Origin: RBG-16-64-43 sp035288225
GTDB taxonomy: Bacteria > Chloroflexota > Anaerolineae > Anaerolineales > RBG-16-64-43
DNA: 64,000 nucleotides
NCBI GenBank assembly: GCA_035288225.1
Contig: DATEAT010000031.1
Location: 1 to 64,000 of the forward strand
Direction of reading: 5' to 3'
In this document: one piece after another, positions 35,559-44,056 of the stretch
How the letters are laid out: the number at the start of each line of letters is the position of its first letter
How positions within the stretch are numbered: position 1 is the stretch's first letter
Notes under the pieces: model-generated
Databases searched by the model: none
Told to the model about the DNA's origin: nothing
What the model saw: only the letters and a program-made list of their open reading frames with translations
Position numbers and translations under genes: made by a program

Positions 35559-35587
35559 ATTATGCAGGATATCGTCGCCTATGTCAA
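35559..35587 (-). promoter_or_regulatory. Sigma-70 promoter of the DeoR operon
   Basis: TTGACA (35587-35582), a 17-bp spacer and CATAAT (35564-35559). An inverted repeat GTCAAC (35583-35588) and GTTGAC (35613-35618) overlaps the -35 and could be an operator. Confidence 0.75.
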
Positions 35588-35666
35588 CCAGAACGTGCAT
35601 CCCTACGCAATAGTTGACGCAGACTAAGCCCGATAGGTGACGTTTATTGAGCTTGACTGTTTGGTT

Positions 35667-35695
35667 TTGCACCAATCTGCCCGGTGGTGTATAAT
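35667..35695 (+). promoter_or_regulatory. Sigma-70 promoter of the nucleotidyltransferase/CBS/kinase operon
   Basis: TTGCAC (35667-35672), a 17-bp spacer and TATAAT (35690-35695). It diverges from the DeoR promoter with 79 bp between their -35 boxes. Confidence 0.75.
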
Positions 35696-35744
35696 CCCCC
35701 CAACGGCGAATCCTCCGAACCACTCACAACGGAACAAGTGCCCA

Positions 35745-36536
35745 ATGCCAGAAACTTCGATCGGGATGGCTCCACAGGGTCAGGCGGAGCGAGCGAAGTT
35801 CGAGCAGGAACTGCAGCGCATCGTGGCCGCCGGAGACGCAGCCCACCTTACCCTGCGCGTGCTGGGAGCCTTGGCCTTCCGCACCCACTGCCCGCAATTC
35901 GGCTACCTGCAGGAAAAGATGGGGCGCTCCTACACCGACATCGACTTCGCCGCTTACGCCCGCGATTCCAAAGGCATCCGCGCCCTAATGGCCGGCCTGG
36001 GCTACGCCGAAGACAAGGAAGTATTCGTCGTGTCGGAAGGCAGCCGGGCAATTTTCGAAAACCCGCAATCGCACATCCACGTGGATGTCTTCTATGAGAA
36101 GCTCGACTTCTGCCACGTCATCCCCTGGAACGGCCGCCTGGAGATCGATTCACCAACCATCCCGCTGGCCGAGATGCTGCTGGAGAAGACCCAGATCGTT
36201 CAAATCAACGAGAAGGACGTGATCGACATGATCATGCTCTTCCTCGAACACGGCCTGGGCGAGGACGATCGCGAAATCATCAACATCAAGCGCATCGCCA
36301 GGCTGTGTGCCGAAGACTGGGGATTGTGGCGCACGGTCTCGATGAACCTGGAGAAGATCGACAAGCTGGCCCAGAACTACGACACACTCAATAGCGAACA
36401 CAAAGCACGAGTCTCAAGCCAGGTGGGGGAGGCATTGCGCCTGATGGAGGCCGAACCCAAGTCGATGGCCTGGCGCCTGCGCGCCCGCGTGGGCGACCGG
36501 GTCAAGTGGTACAAGGACGTGGACGAGGTCAAGTAG
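35745..36536 (+). CDS. Nucleotidyltransferase-fold protein
   Basis: A protein of 263 residues. The segment LRVLGALAFRTHCPQF...YTDIDFAAYARDSKGIRALMAGLGY...HIHVDVFYEKLDFCHVIPW matches the minimal nucleotidyltransferase fold. It has a D-x-D pair in YTDIDFA and a third acidic strand, HVDVF. The following helices (IPLAEMLLEKTQIVQINEKDVIDMIMLFLEH) resemble AbiEii-like and other predicted nucleotidyltransferases. The G-S of the family loop is G-A here. It is the first gene of an operon with a CBS protein, a choline-kinase-like kinase and FAD/GcvT copy B. A CTP- or ATP-dependent transfer onto the kinase product is possible but unproven. ATG 35745 was chosen; the open frame further upstream spans the promoter. 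Confidence 0.7.
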   Translation: MPETSIGMAPQGQAERAKFEQELQRIVAAGDAAHLTLRVLGALAFRTHCPQFGYLQEKMGRSYTDIDFAAYARDSKGIRALMAGLGYAEDKEVFVVSEGSRAIFENPQSHIHVDVFYEKLDFCHVIPWNGRLEIDSPTIPLAEMLLEKTQIVQINEKDVIDMIMLFLEHGLGEDDREIINIKRIARLCAEDWGLWRTVSMNLEKIDKLAQNYDTLNSEHKARVSSQVGEALRLMEAEPKSMAWRLRARVGDRVKWYKDVDEVK

Positions 36537-36572
36537 CCCCGGCCGGATCTACGGCGGCGGCGAGGAGGCACC

Positions 36573-37382
36573 ATGGCGCAATTGGTCAAAGACCTGATGC
36601 ACCCCGGGATAATCACCTGCCAGGCCGACATGACCCTGGGACGGGTGGCGGAGGTGCTCATCGAGCAACACCTGCATGCCTTGGTGGTGGCCGATCGAGA
36701 CGGCCGCCTGCTGGGCGTGCTCTCCGACTTCGACCTGATGGCCGCCGAATGGCTCTCCAGCGACGCCAAGAGCCTGGAGGCCATGCGCACCATGACCGCC
36801 GGCGAGCTGATGACCACTCCGCTGGATTCGGTGGAGGCCGGCTTGCCGGCCTGCGACGCCGCCCAGAAGATGCGTGCCGGAGGCACGAGCCGCCTGATCG
36901 TGATGGAGCGCGGCAAGCCTGTGGGCATCATTTCGACATCCGATATCGTGGCCGGCATGATGCGTGCACGTCCGCTCGCCCGCAAGAACGTGGCCGACGT
37001 TATGTCGCGCGCCATCCTGGTGTGCCGGGAGGAAACCCCGCTGTGCTCGGTGGCGCGGGCTATGACCGATGCCCAGTACCGCTCGGTGCTGGTCGTGGAT
37101 GCCATGGGCCGGCCGCTGGGTGTGGTCAGCGGTTTCGACATGCTTGCCTACTGCGGCGAAGACGGCTGCGCCGAGGCGACCGCCGGGCAGGCCATGCATG
37201 AAATGCTCACCATCCGTCCGGACGCCTCGCTGCGCGAGGCCGCCGACATGATGATCCAGCATCATCACCACCGCCTGGTGGTGGTCGACCCAGAGGAAAA
37301 CGAGGCCATGCCGGTGGGAATGATCTCCACCTTCGACATCGTTTTCGAAATGGCACATCCCTCCTCCGTTTGGCAGGAGTAG
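36573..37382 (+). CDS. Four-CBS-domain protein
   Basis: A protein of 269 residues made entirely of CBS motifs: DLMHPGIITCQADMTLGRVAEVLIEQHLHALVVADRDGRLLGVLSDFDL, ELMTTPLDSVEAGL...GIISTSDI, DVMSRAILVCREETPL...GVVSGFDML and QAMHEMLTIRPDASLREAADMMIQHHHHRLVVVD...GMISTFDIVFEMA. CBS pairs bind adenosine nucleotides and usually regulate a partner. GAGGAGG precedes the ATG. It sits between the nucleotidyltransferase and the kinase, so it may make one of them energy-responsive. Confidence 0.92.
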   Translation: MAQLVKDLMHPGIITCQADMTLGRVAEVLIEQHLHALVVADRDGRLLGVLSDFDLMAAEWLSSDAKSLEAMRTMTAGELMTTPLDSVEAGLPACDAAQKMRAGGTSRLIVMERGKPVGIISTSDIVAGMMRARPLARKNVADVMSRAILVCREETPLCSVARAMTDAQYRSVLVVDAMGRPLGVVSGFDMLAYCGEDGCAEATAGQAMHEMLTIRPDASLREAADMMIQHHHHRLVVVDPEENEAMPVGMISTFDIVFEMAHPSSVWQE

Positions 37383-37407
37383 ACCTGGAGCGCTCCACGT
37401 ACTGCCC

Positions 37408-38316
37408 ATGACGCAGCCCATCGACGACATCCTCTCTCGCATACCGGCCTGGGCCGCAGCCTCCGACGTGCGCGTGACACCGCTGGGAGGCGGCATCACC
37501 AACACCAACTACCGTGTGGATGTAGGCAACGAGTCCTTTGTGGTGCGCGTCGGCGGCGCCAACACCGAGCTCCTGGGCATTGACCGTGAGCACGAGCGGG
37601 CGATCAACCAGGCCGCAGCCTTGGTGGGTGTGGCGCCCGAAGTGGTCGACTTCCTGCGCCCCGAGGGCTACCTAGTAACGCGCTTCATTCATGGCCGGCC
37701 GATCCCACCCGATGAAATGCGCCGGCCCGAGCGCATCCGCCAAGTGGCGCACGCGTTGCATACCATCCATGCCCTACCGCCCATCCCGGGCGCGTTTTCC
37801 CCCTTTCGCGTGGTCGAGACCTATGCCGACCTGGCCCGAGCCCATCAGGTGGATTTGCCGCGTGAATACGGCCCCTTATTGGAAACCGCCCACACGATTG
37901 AGCGGGCATTCAACCGCCGGCCGTTCACCCCGCGCCCGTGCCATAACGACCTGCTCAATGGCAACTTCCTCGACGATGGACAGTTGCGCATCTTAGATTG
38001 GGAATATGGCGGCATGGGCGATGTATTTTTCGACCTGGCCAACTTCTCAGCTCATCACGCTTTCGCCGACGAGCATGATCAACAGCTGCTCGCAGCCTAT
38101 TTTGGACAGACCCACCCGCAGGAGTTAGCCCGCCTGCGGCTGATGAAAGCCATGTCCGATTTCCGCGAAGCGATGTGGGCCGTCCTGCAAATCGGCATTT
38201 CTAAGCTCGATTTCGATTTTCGCGATTATGCACAACAGCACTTTGCCAAAATCCAATCACGAATGGCAGATGCACGCTGGAAAGATTGGCTTAAGGAGGT
38301 CACGTATGCCAGCTAG
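37408..38316 (+). CDS. Choline/ethanolamine kinase-like phosphotransferase
   Basis: A protein of 302 residues of the APH/choline kinase fold. Motifs are LGGGITNTNYRVDVG (nucleotide loop), the Brenner motif PRPCHNDLLNGNFL with catalytic Asp, and LRILDWEYGGMGDVFFDLANF (metal-binding D-x-E). The WEY-x-G-x-x-D-x-x-F-DLANF block is closer to choline/ethanolamine kinases (LicA) than to antibiotic kinases. It probably phosphorylates an amino alcohol. The last 11 bp overlap the start of FAD/GcvT copy B, so phosphorylation and oxidation of related amines are encoded together. Confidence 0.85.
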   Translation: MTQPIDDILSRIPAWAAASDVRVTPLGGGITNTNYRVDVGNESFVVRVGGANTELLGIDREHERAINQAAALVGVAPEVVDFLRPEGYLVTRFIHGRPIPPDEMRRPERIRQVAHALHTIHALPPIPGAFSPFRVVETYADLARAHQVDLPREYGPLLETAHTIERAFNRRPFTPRPCHNDLLNGNFLDDGQLRILDWEYGGMGDVFFDLANFSAHHAFADEHDQQLLAAYFGQTHPQELARLRLMKAMSDFREAMWAVLQIGISKLDFDFRDYAQQHFAKIQSRMADARWKDWLKEVTYAS

Positions 38317-40741
38317 TCTCCCCTCACACGCTCAGGTGGTGATCATCGGCGGGGGCGTGGGCGGCGCCAGCATTGCCTACCATCTCACCCTGATGGGCTG
38401 GAAAGACGTGGTCATTGTCGAACGCGGCGAGTTGACTTGCGGCTCCACCTGGCATTCGGCGGGGCTGGTCGGGCAACTGCGCTCCGATTTCAACCTGACC
38501 CGCATGATGAAGTACAGCACCGACCTGTACCGGCGCCTGAAGGAAGAAACCGGTCAGGACACAGGCTGGCGAGAGGTGGGCGGCTTGCGTCTGGCTTCAT
38601 CGCCGCAGCGGATGGAAGAGCTCAAGCGGCAAGTGGGCTATGCCCGATCGTTCGGCATGCCGCTCGAACTGATTAGCACTGCGGAAGCTAAGAAACTGTT
38701 CCCCCTTATGAATGCCGAGGGTGTGCTCGGCGCGGTGCTTACCCCCACCGATGGATCGATCGACCCGAGCATGCTCACCACCGCCCTGGCGGCCGGCGCC
38801 AAAGCGCGCGGGGCGCGCATCTTCACCGATACCACCGTCACCGCCATCAAGACCAAGAACGGCCAGGTGGATGAAGTAGTGACCAGCCGCGGGACGATCC
38901 AGTGCGAGGTGGTGGTCAATGCCGCCGGACAGTGGGGCAACGACATCGCCCGCATGGTCGGGCTGCGGCTGCCGATCATCCCCTTCGCGCACCTGTACCT
39001 CATCACCAAGCCGGTGGAGGGCCTCGACCACAACGTGCCCACCATGCGCGACCCGGACCTGCTGGTCTACTGGCGCGAAGAAGTGGGCGGCTTCATCACC
39101 GGCGGCTACGAACGCAACCCGGCGCCCTTCGGTCTGGACGGCATTCCAGAGGATTTCAAGTACAAACTGCTCCCGCCGGATTGGGAACGCTTCACCCAGC
39201 TGATGGAGAACTCGATCAAGCGCGTTCCGGTGGTGGAGAAAGCCGAGATCATCCAATTGCTCAACGGCCCGGAGGGCTTCACCCCCGACGGCGAGTTCCT
39301 GCTCGGGCCGACCTCGGTGCGCGGGTTCTGGGTGGCGTGCGCCTTCTGCGCCCACGGCTTGGCCGGCGCGGGTGGCATCGGCAAGGCCATGGCCGAGTGG
39401 ATCATCCAGGGCACGCCGGAATGGGATTGCTGGCGGCTCGACGTGCGCCGCTTTGGACCGCACTACGTGGGTCAGCAGTTCACCCTCAATCGCACCATTG
39501 AGAGCAACTCGCGCTACTACGACATTCATCTTCCCGGCGAGGAGCGCCAGAGCGAACGCAATTTCCGCCTTGGCCCGGCCTACGCCCGCGAGAAGGATCT
39601 GGGCGCGTTCTTCGGGGAGAAGTTCGGCTGGGAACGCCCCAACTGGTACACCCCCTATGAAGAGAAGGCCGCCCACGGATACAAGCCGCGCGGCTGGGCT
39701 GGCATTCACTGGTCGCCGGCCATCGGCTACGAACACCTGCAGGTACGTGCCCACGCCGGTCTGTTCGATGAAAGCTCGTTCTCCAAGATCGAGGTGCGCG
39801 GGCCCGGGGCGCTCAAGCTGCTGCAGCACTTGTGTGCCAACGATATCGACAAGCCGGTGGGCAGCTGCATCTACACGTCGATGCTCAACCAGCGCGGCGG
39901 TATTGAGTGCGACTTCACGGTGACGCGTTTAGCGGAGGAGCGCTTCATCATCATTACCGGCACGGCCTTCGGAGTGCACGACCTGAACTGGATCCAGCTG
40001 CGCATGCCCACCGACGGCTCGGTGAGTGCGGAAGATGTCACCGGATCCTTCGGCTGCCTCGGTCTGTGGGGCCCCAAGGCGCGCACCATCCTGCAGAAGA
40101 TTACCAAGGACGATATCTCCAACGCAGGTTTCCCCTACATGACGGCCAAGCGCATCATCGCCGGCAACGTGCCGGTGATCGCCATGCGCGTGACCTACGT
40201 GGGCGAGCTGGGTTGGGAGTTCTACTTCTCGATGGAGTACGGTGCACGGCTGTGGGATGCGATCTGGGCTGCCGGCGAAGCGGAGGGCCTGGTGGCGGCG
40301 GGTTACAAGGCCATCGACACGCTGCGCCTGGAGAAGGGCTACCGCTACTGGAGTGCCGACATGAACCCCGACTACACACCGTACGAAGCGGGAACGGGGG
40401 CCTTCGTGCGCCTCGAGAAGAGTGACTTCATCGGGCGCGAGGCGCTGCTCAAGCTTAAGAAGGCGGGCGTCCAGCAGAAGCTGTGCTGCATGACGCTGGC
40501 GGACAAGACGGCCATCGCCCTGGGCAACGAACCCATCTTCAAGGACGGCAAGGTCATCGGCTGGATCACCTCCGGCGGATATGGCTACAGCGTGGGCAAA
40601 AGCATTGCCTACGGCTACCTGCCCATCGATGCCGCCAAGCCGGGCGCGCAATACGAGACCGAACTGTTCGGCGAGCGCATCCAACTGACGGTTGAGAAGG
40701 ACCCACTGTTCGACCCGAAGGGCGAGCGCATCAAGTGCTAG
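38306..40741 (+). CDS. FAD-dependent oxidoreductase/GcvT fusion, dimethylglycine/sarcosine dehydrogenase-like (copy B)
   Basis: A protein of 811 residues with the same architecture as copy A: an FAD domain (VVIIGGGVGGASIAYHL), a middle domain (ITGGYERNPAPFGLDG, FTPDGEFLLGPTSVRG) and a GcvT fold (GLFDESSFSKIEVRGPGALKLLQHLCANDI, YVGELGWEFYF, TLRLEKGYRYWSADMNPDYTPYEAG). This copy keeps the covalent-flavin segment GSTWHSAGL with His50, matching the attachment His of DMGDH. AAGGAGGT (38293-38300) precedes ATG 38306; the gene overlaps the kinase by 11 bp. Predicted reaction: oxidative N-demethylation with transfer of the one-carbon unit to tetrahydrofolate and electrons to ETF. Confidence 0.9.
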   Translation: MPASLPSHAQVVIIGGGVGGASIAYHLTLMGWKDVVIVERGELTCGSTWHSAGLVGQLRSDFNLTRMMKYSTDLYRRLKEETGQDTGWREVGGLRLASSPQRMEELKRQVGYARSFGMPLELISTAEAKKLFPLMNAEGVLGAVLTPTDGSIDPSMLTTALAAGAKARGARIFTDTTVTAIKTKNGQVDEVVTSRGTIQCEVVVNAAGQWGNDIARMVGLRLPIIPFAHLYLITKPVEGLDHNVPTMRDPDLLVYWREEVGGFITGGYERNPAPFGLDGIPEDFKYKLLPPDWERFTQLMENSIKRVPVVEKAEIIQLLNGPEGFTPDGEFLLGPTSVRGFWVACAFCAHGLAGAGGIGKAMAEWIIQGTPEWDCWRLDVRRFGPHYVGQQFTLNRTIESNSRYYDIHLPGEERQSERNFRLGPAYAREKDLGAFFGEKFGWERPNWYTPYEEKAAHGYKPRGWAGIHWSPAIGYEHLQVRAHAGLFDESSFSKIEVRGPGALKLLQHLCANDIDKPVGSCIYTSMLNQRGGIECDFTVTRLAEERFIIITGTAFGVHDLNWIQLRMPTDGSVSAEDVTGSFGCLGLWGPKARTILQKITKDDISNAGFPYMTAKRIIAGNVPVIAMRVTYVGELGWEFYFSMEYGARLWDAIWAAGEAEGLVAAGYKAIDTLRLEKGYRYWSADMNPDYTPYEAGTGAFVRLEKSDFIGREALLKLKKAGVQQKLCCMTLADKTAIALGNEPIFKDGKVIGWITSGGYGYSVGKSIAYGYLPIDAAKPGAQYETELFGERIQLTVEKDPLFDPKGERIKC

Positions 40742-40749
40742 TGGGACGA

Positions 40750-40784
40750 AAGACCGGAGGCGCGGTGTGTGCTCCTCCGGTCTT
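40750..40784 (+). terminator. Hairpin after FAD/GcvT copy B
   Basis: A perfect 11-bp stem, AAGACCGGAGG (40750-40760) with CCTCCGGTCTT (40774-40784), 8 bp past the stop. There is only a short T-rich tail. Confidence 0.6.
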
Positions 40785-40805
40785 GCTCGCGCGTGTGGGA
40801 CCCTG

Positions 40806-40833
40806 TTGTTGGCGGAAAACGCCGCGATATACT
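40806..40833 (+). promoter_or_regulatory. Possible promoter of the transaldolase-family gene
   Basis: TTGTTG (40806-40811), a 16-bp spacer and TATACT (40828-40833). About 270 nt separate it from the ATG at 41109. The rest of that gap (40834-41090) shows no gene and no recognised RNA motif, so an untranslated leader or a second promoter is possible. Confidence 0.45.
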
Positions 40834-41108
40834 TGTGTAGACGTTCACATGCACAAATTGGAGTGCGGAAGTATGCTTTGGGGGCATGCCCTGATCACCC
40901 CATGCGCCGCACTCTGCGACCCCGACCGACGACGACCCACGGCGCGCACGAGGCGTACCCAGGCCTGTGCCGCCGTTCCTATTCCGACATCGGCGCGCCC
41001 CCACTGTGCGCCTGAAAACGATTGGCTGCAGGGCACAGCCAGTCCCCATGATGAGTCGTTTCGCCGCTCCTTCGCCTCAGCGGCGGGATGAGATAGGAGG
41101 TACCAACG

Positions 41109-42314
41109 ATGGCGGAAAGTGTTGTTGAACGACTGCAAGCGACTAATCCGGATATGGAGATCTGGTGGGACTCCTCGCCGCTGATCTTCGACGCATGGGT
41201 CAAGAAGATGGTCGAGGCCGCCCCGGCTGCACAGAAGAAGGAGCTGGAGGCACAACTCCGGCGGCTCTTGGTATGGGACGACATGGCCAAGAGCGTCATC
41301 CGCGGCTGCACTACCAACCCGCCGCTTTCACTTGGCGCGATCAAGGACAACCCGCCGATGTGGGAGAAGTGGGTGGATGACAAAATCAAGTCGAGCCCCG
41401 GGTTGAAGCTCAAAGACCTGTGGTGGGTAACGTATAAGGAGATCGTTCGACGGGGCGCCGAGAAGTTGCTGCCGATGTATGAGGCCTCTGGCGGCCGGCG
41501 AGGCTGGGTCTCCGGTCAACTCGACCCACGCCTGTTCACCGAGAAAGAAGTGATGTACGCGCAGGCCGACGAGCTGGTGGCGCTCTCCCCCAACGTGATG
41601 ATCAAGGTGCCCGCCTCCACCCAAGGCGTGGACGTAGTGAGGTACCTGACCTCCAAAGCCATATCGACCAACGTCACCACCTGCTTCAGCCTGCCGCAGA
41701 TCATGGCCGTGGCACGGGCGGCGCGCGAGGGTGTGGAAGAGGCCAAGAAGAACAAGGTCGACATGTCGCGCTGGCGCGCGGTCATCACCCACATGCTTGG
41801 ACGCCTGACCGAACGGGAGGTCATCTGGGAGCAGGCCCGCTACTACGGGGTCAACTGGACCGAAGCCGATCGGCGTTGGTTCGGATTGGGCGTATTCAAG
41901 AACGCCTACCGTCTGCTCAAGGAAGGTGCCTATCCTTCCAAGATGCTGCTGTGCTCGGTGCGCCCTGGCCCGCTGGTCAACGGCAAGCAGCGCTTCTGGG
42001 ATATTCAGGAACTGGCTGGGGGCGACATCGTCTACACGCTGCCGCCCTACGCCCTCGAGCCGATGTTCGCCCTGGGCGATCTGCTGGACTTCCGCGAAGG
42101 GGCGATCGAGGAACCGATTCCCGAGTCGACTGTCGAGAAGATCTACCAGATGCCGTACACCATGCAGGCCTACGAGCCGCATGGGATGTCGCTCGATCAA
42201 TTCAACTCGCATCCCGCCACGATCTACACCGTGGGCGAGTTCACCAAGGCGGTGCAAGGGGTTGAGGACTTCTGCAAGGGACGCATGGAAAAGGCCGGCG
42301 TCCCCTTGAGCTAG
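41109..42314 (+). CDS. Transaldolase-family protein
   Basis: A protein of 401 residues. The Schiff-base segment is SPNVMIKVPASTQGVDVVRYLTSKAISTNVTTCFSLPQIMAVARAA, with Lys166 in the position of the transaldolase lysine. CTTNPPLS matches the family's N-terminal T-x-N-P strand, and LGRLTEREV plus SKMLLCSVRPGPLV follow. It is longer than TalB (about 316) or the fructose-6-phosphate aldolase type (about 220), with extra N-terminal helices. GGAGGT lies just before the ATG. The sugar or other aldol substrate is unknown; in this amine/phosphate region a non-standard substrate is likely. Confidence 0.82.
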   Translation: MAESVVERLQATNPDMEIWWDSSPLIFDAWVKKMVEAAPAAQKKELEAQLRRLLVWDDMAKSVIRGCTTNPPLSLGAIKDNPPMWEKWVDDKIKSSPGLKLKDLWWVTYKEIVRRGAEKLLPMYEASGGRRGWVSGQLDPRLFTEKEVMYAQADELVALSPNVMIKVPASTQGVDVVRYLTSKAISTNVTTCFSLPQIMAVARAAREGVEEAKKNKVDMSRWRAVITHMLGRLTEREVIWEQARYYGVNWTEADRRWFGLGVFKNAYRLLKEGAYPSKMLLCSVRPGPLVNGKQRFWDIQELAGGDIVYTLPPYALEPMFALGDLLDFREGAIEEPIPESTVEKIYQMPYTMQAYEPHGMSLDQFNSHPATIYTVGEFTKAVQGVEDFCKGRMEKAGVPLS

Positions 42315-42330
42315 AGGCGGAGGATACGAC

Positions 42331-42369
42331 GGCCCGCCCCGCCGCGCTCTCCTTCAAGCAAGGCGGGCC
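42331..42369 (+). terminator. Weak hairpin after the transaldolase gene
   Basis: GGCCCGCC (42331-42338) pairs with GGCGGGCC (42362-42369) across a 23-nt loop, between the transaldolase stop and the aminotransferase start. Confidence 0.35.
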
Positions 42370-42390
42370 GCACGAACGAATGGAATCCGG

Positions 42391-43500
42391 ATGATCGAAA
42401 AGAAGATGCTCTTCACGCCCGGGCCGGTGATGACCTCCCGCCGGCTCAAGTCGGTGCTGGCGCACCCGGACATGCCTCACCGCCAACCTGCGTTCGAGCA
42501 GATCGTGCGGCGTATTCGGGCCAACCTGCTGACCTTGTTCCGCGCCGACGCGGAGTACGTGGCGGTCGTGGTCAGCGGCTCGGGAACCGCTGCCAACGAA
42601 ACGGCGCTCTCCTCGATCGTGAAACCGGGCGAGGAGGTGCTGCTGGTCAAGAACGGCGAGTTCGGCAACCGCCTGGAAGACATTCTCGGGTGCTACGGGT
42701 ACACATGCCGGACGATCGATTTGCCGTGGGGCACGCTGCCCGACCCGGCCGCGGTTGGGGCCGCGCTCTCCGCCAACCCCCGCCTAGGGTGGGTGTGCAT
42801 GGTCTATCACGAGACAAGCACCGGAATGGTCAACCCGGTGCGCGCCGTGGGCGAGATGGTACGCAGCCACGGGCGCAAACTGTTCATAGATTGCGTCAGC
42901 GCGGTCGGCGGGCAGGATATTGATGTGCTGCGGGATCACATCGACGTGTGCACCGGCGTGCCGAATAAGGCCCTCGCGGGAATGACCGGTTGCTCATTCG
43001 TCGTCGCGCGGCGTGCCAGCGTGCCCACCCTGGGCCCGGACATGCCGCGGCGCAACATCTACCTCAACCTGCAGAAACACATCGAATGGGCGGAGAAGAC
43101 CAACCAGACGCCGAATACTCCGGCGGTGACGATGTTCATCGCCCTGGATGCAGCCCTGGAAGAACTGATGGAAGAGGGGCTGGAGGCCCGCATTCGGCGC
43201 TACCAGGAGTGCGCCGCGATTCTACGTGCCGGGGTGAGGGCATTCGGGCTGCGTGTTTTGTTGCCCGATACCCAGGCCTCCAACACCGTCACCTCGGTCT
43301 TCTTGCCGGCGGGCGTGATGCTGAAGGATTTCATCAGTGAGCTCGACCGGCGCGGCTATGTTGTGTATGCCGGCAAGGGCCCCTTCTACGAGCAGAACAT
43401 GTTCCAGATCGCCAACATGGGTTGGATTCGGCCGGCCGACTGCCGCGCGTTCTTGAAGATCCTGGCGCGCACACTCGCGGACATGCAAAAGCAAGGTTGA
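42391..43500 (+). CDS. Class V aminotransferase (PhnW/AGXT-like)
   Basis: A protein of 369 residues, PLP fold type I. It opens with KKMLFTPGPVMTSRRLKSVLAHPDMPHR, the TPGP signature shared by 2-aminoethylphosphonate:pyruvate and alanine/serine-glyoxylate aminotransferases. SGSGTAANETALSS binds the PLP phosphate, FIDCVSAVGGQDID carries the Asp, and PNKALAGMTG carries the PLP lysine (Lys193). The next genes encode an ABC importer of the family that includes PhnSTUV, which supports aminophosphonate use but does not prove it. Glycine-producing transamination of glyoxylate is the main alternative. Confidence 0.85.
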   Translation: MIEKKMLFTPGPVMTSRRLKSVLAHPDMPHRQPAFEQIVRRIRANLLTLFRADAEYVAVVVSGSGTAANETALSSIVKPGEEVLLVKNGEFGNRLEDILGCYGYTCRTIDLPWGTLPDPAAVGAALSANPRLGWVCMVYHETSTGMVNPVRAVGEMVRSHGRKLFIDCVSAVGGQDIDVLRDHIDVCTGVPNKALAGMTGCSFVVARRASVPTLGPDMPRRNIYLNLQKHIEWAEKTNQTPNTPAVTMFIALDAALEELMEEGLEARIRRYQECAAILRAGVRAFGLRVLLPDTQASNTVTSVFLPAGVMLKDFISELDRRGYVVYAGKGPFYEQNMFQIANMGWIRPADCRAFLKILARTLADMQKQG

Positions 43501-43822
43501 GTGCGGCCTGAGCCACGCGCCGCAGCGGGCCGACGCCGGGTTATACGAAGGGGGTGCCATCCGGTTTGTCGGAGAGGGATGCCGAGCGGCGTGTGCCGGC
43601 GGGGACAAACTGCGGAAGACATGGTGCGCTCCGTCACCAACAGGCGACACCCTGGCCGTGGTAAAGAGTCCGGATACACTGTCGTCTGGGAAGTGAGTTC
43701 AAGGGTACAGATTGCCATGTCCGGTCTCCCGGCTAGGGAGTGGACAGCCCCCGAACTGGCTTCGGGCGAATTCGAGAGCTGCCAGAAGGGCCGTGGCCGC
43801 GACAACAGAAAGCGTCCGTCAG
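43501..43822. other. Intergenic stretch, no gene seen
   Basis: An open frame 43501-43848 (115 codons) has an Arg/Gly-rich shadow composition, runs through the promoter below and lacks a ribosome-binding site. No RNA gene was recognised. Confidence 0.4.
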
Positions 43823-43851
43823 TTGCGGCGACGGCGTGCATGGTGTAGACT
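43823..43851 (+). promoter_or_regulatory. Candidate promoter of the ABC importer operon
   Basis: TTGCGG (43823-43828), a 17-bp spacer and TAGACT (43846-43851). It predicts a leader of about 200 nt before the ATG at 44057. Confidence 0.5.
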
Positions 43852-43962
43852 CGGATAGTTAATACCCAGTTCTACACCCTCAACCCTCAGCATGCGCGGA
43901 GTTCACAAGGAGGTTCGCGCCCCCAACAAGTGACGATATGCTGCACTAGCGTGGTTTGGATC

Positions 43963-43990
43963 TGGGGTCAGCCCGCTACGGGCCGACCCA
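43963..43990 (+). promoter_or_regulatory. Leader hairpin upstream of the ABC importer
   Basis: A stem of about 11 bp with one mismatch (GGGTC-GCCCG with CGGGC-GACCC) in the predicted leader, about 67 nt before the start codon. It matches no riboswitch class that I can recognise. Confidence 0.35.
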
Positions 43991-44056
43991 TCAAGGTCAC
44001 CGCACGAGCACCCATAGGCACCATACGCGGGAATTCCACGATACAGGAGGAGAAAC

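Noticed and set aside
35745..36536. AbiE-type toxin-antitoxin or phage-defence gene
   Set aside because: The nucleotidyltransferase fold is shared with such toxins, but there is no antitoxin partner and the operon holds metabolic genes; not enough support for defence.
43501..43848. 115-codon plus-strand frame before the ABC importer
   Set aside because: No homology or ribosome-binding site; it overlaps the predicted promoter.
43858..44056. Riboswitch in the long leader of the ABC importer
   Set aside because: Only one simple hairpin is visible, and no known aptamer core (cobalamin, glycine, SAM, TPP, guanidine) could be recognised.
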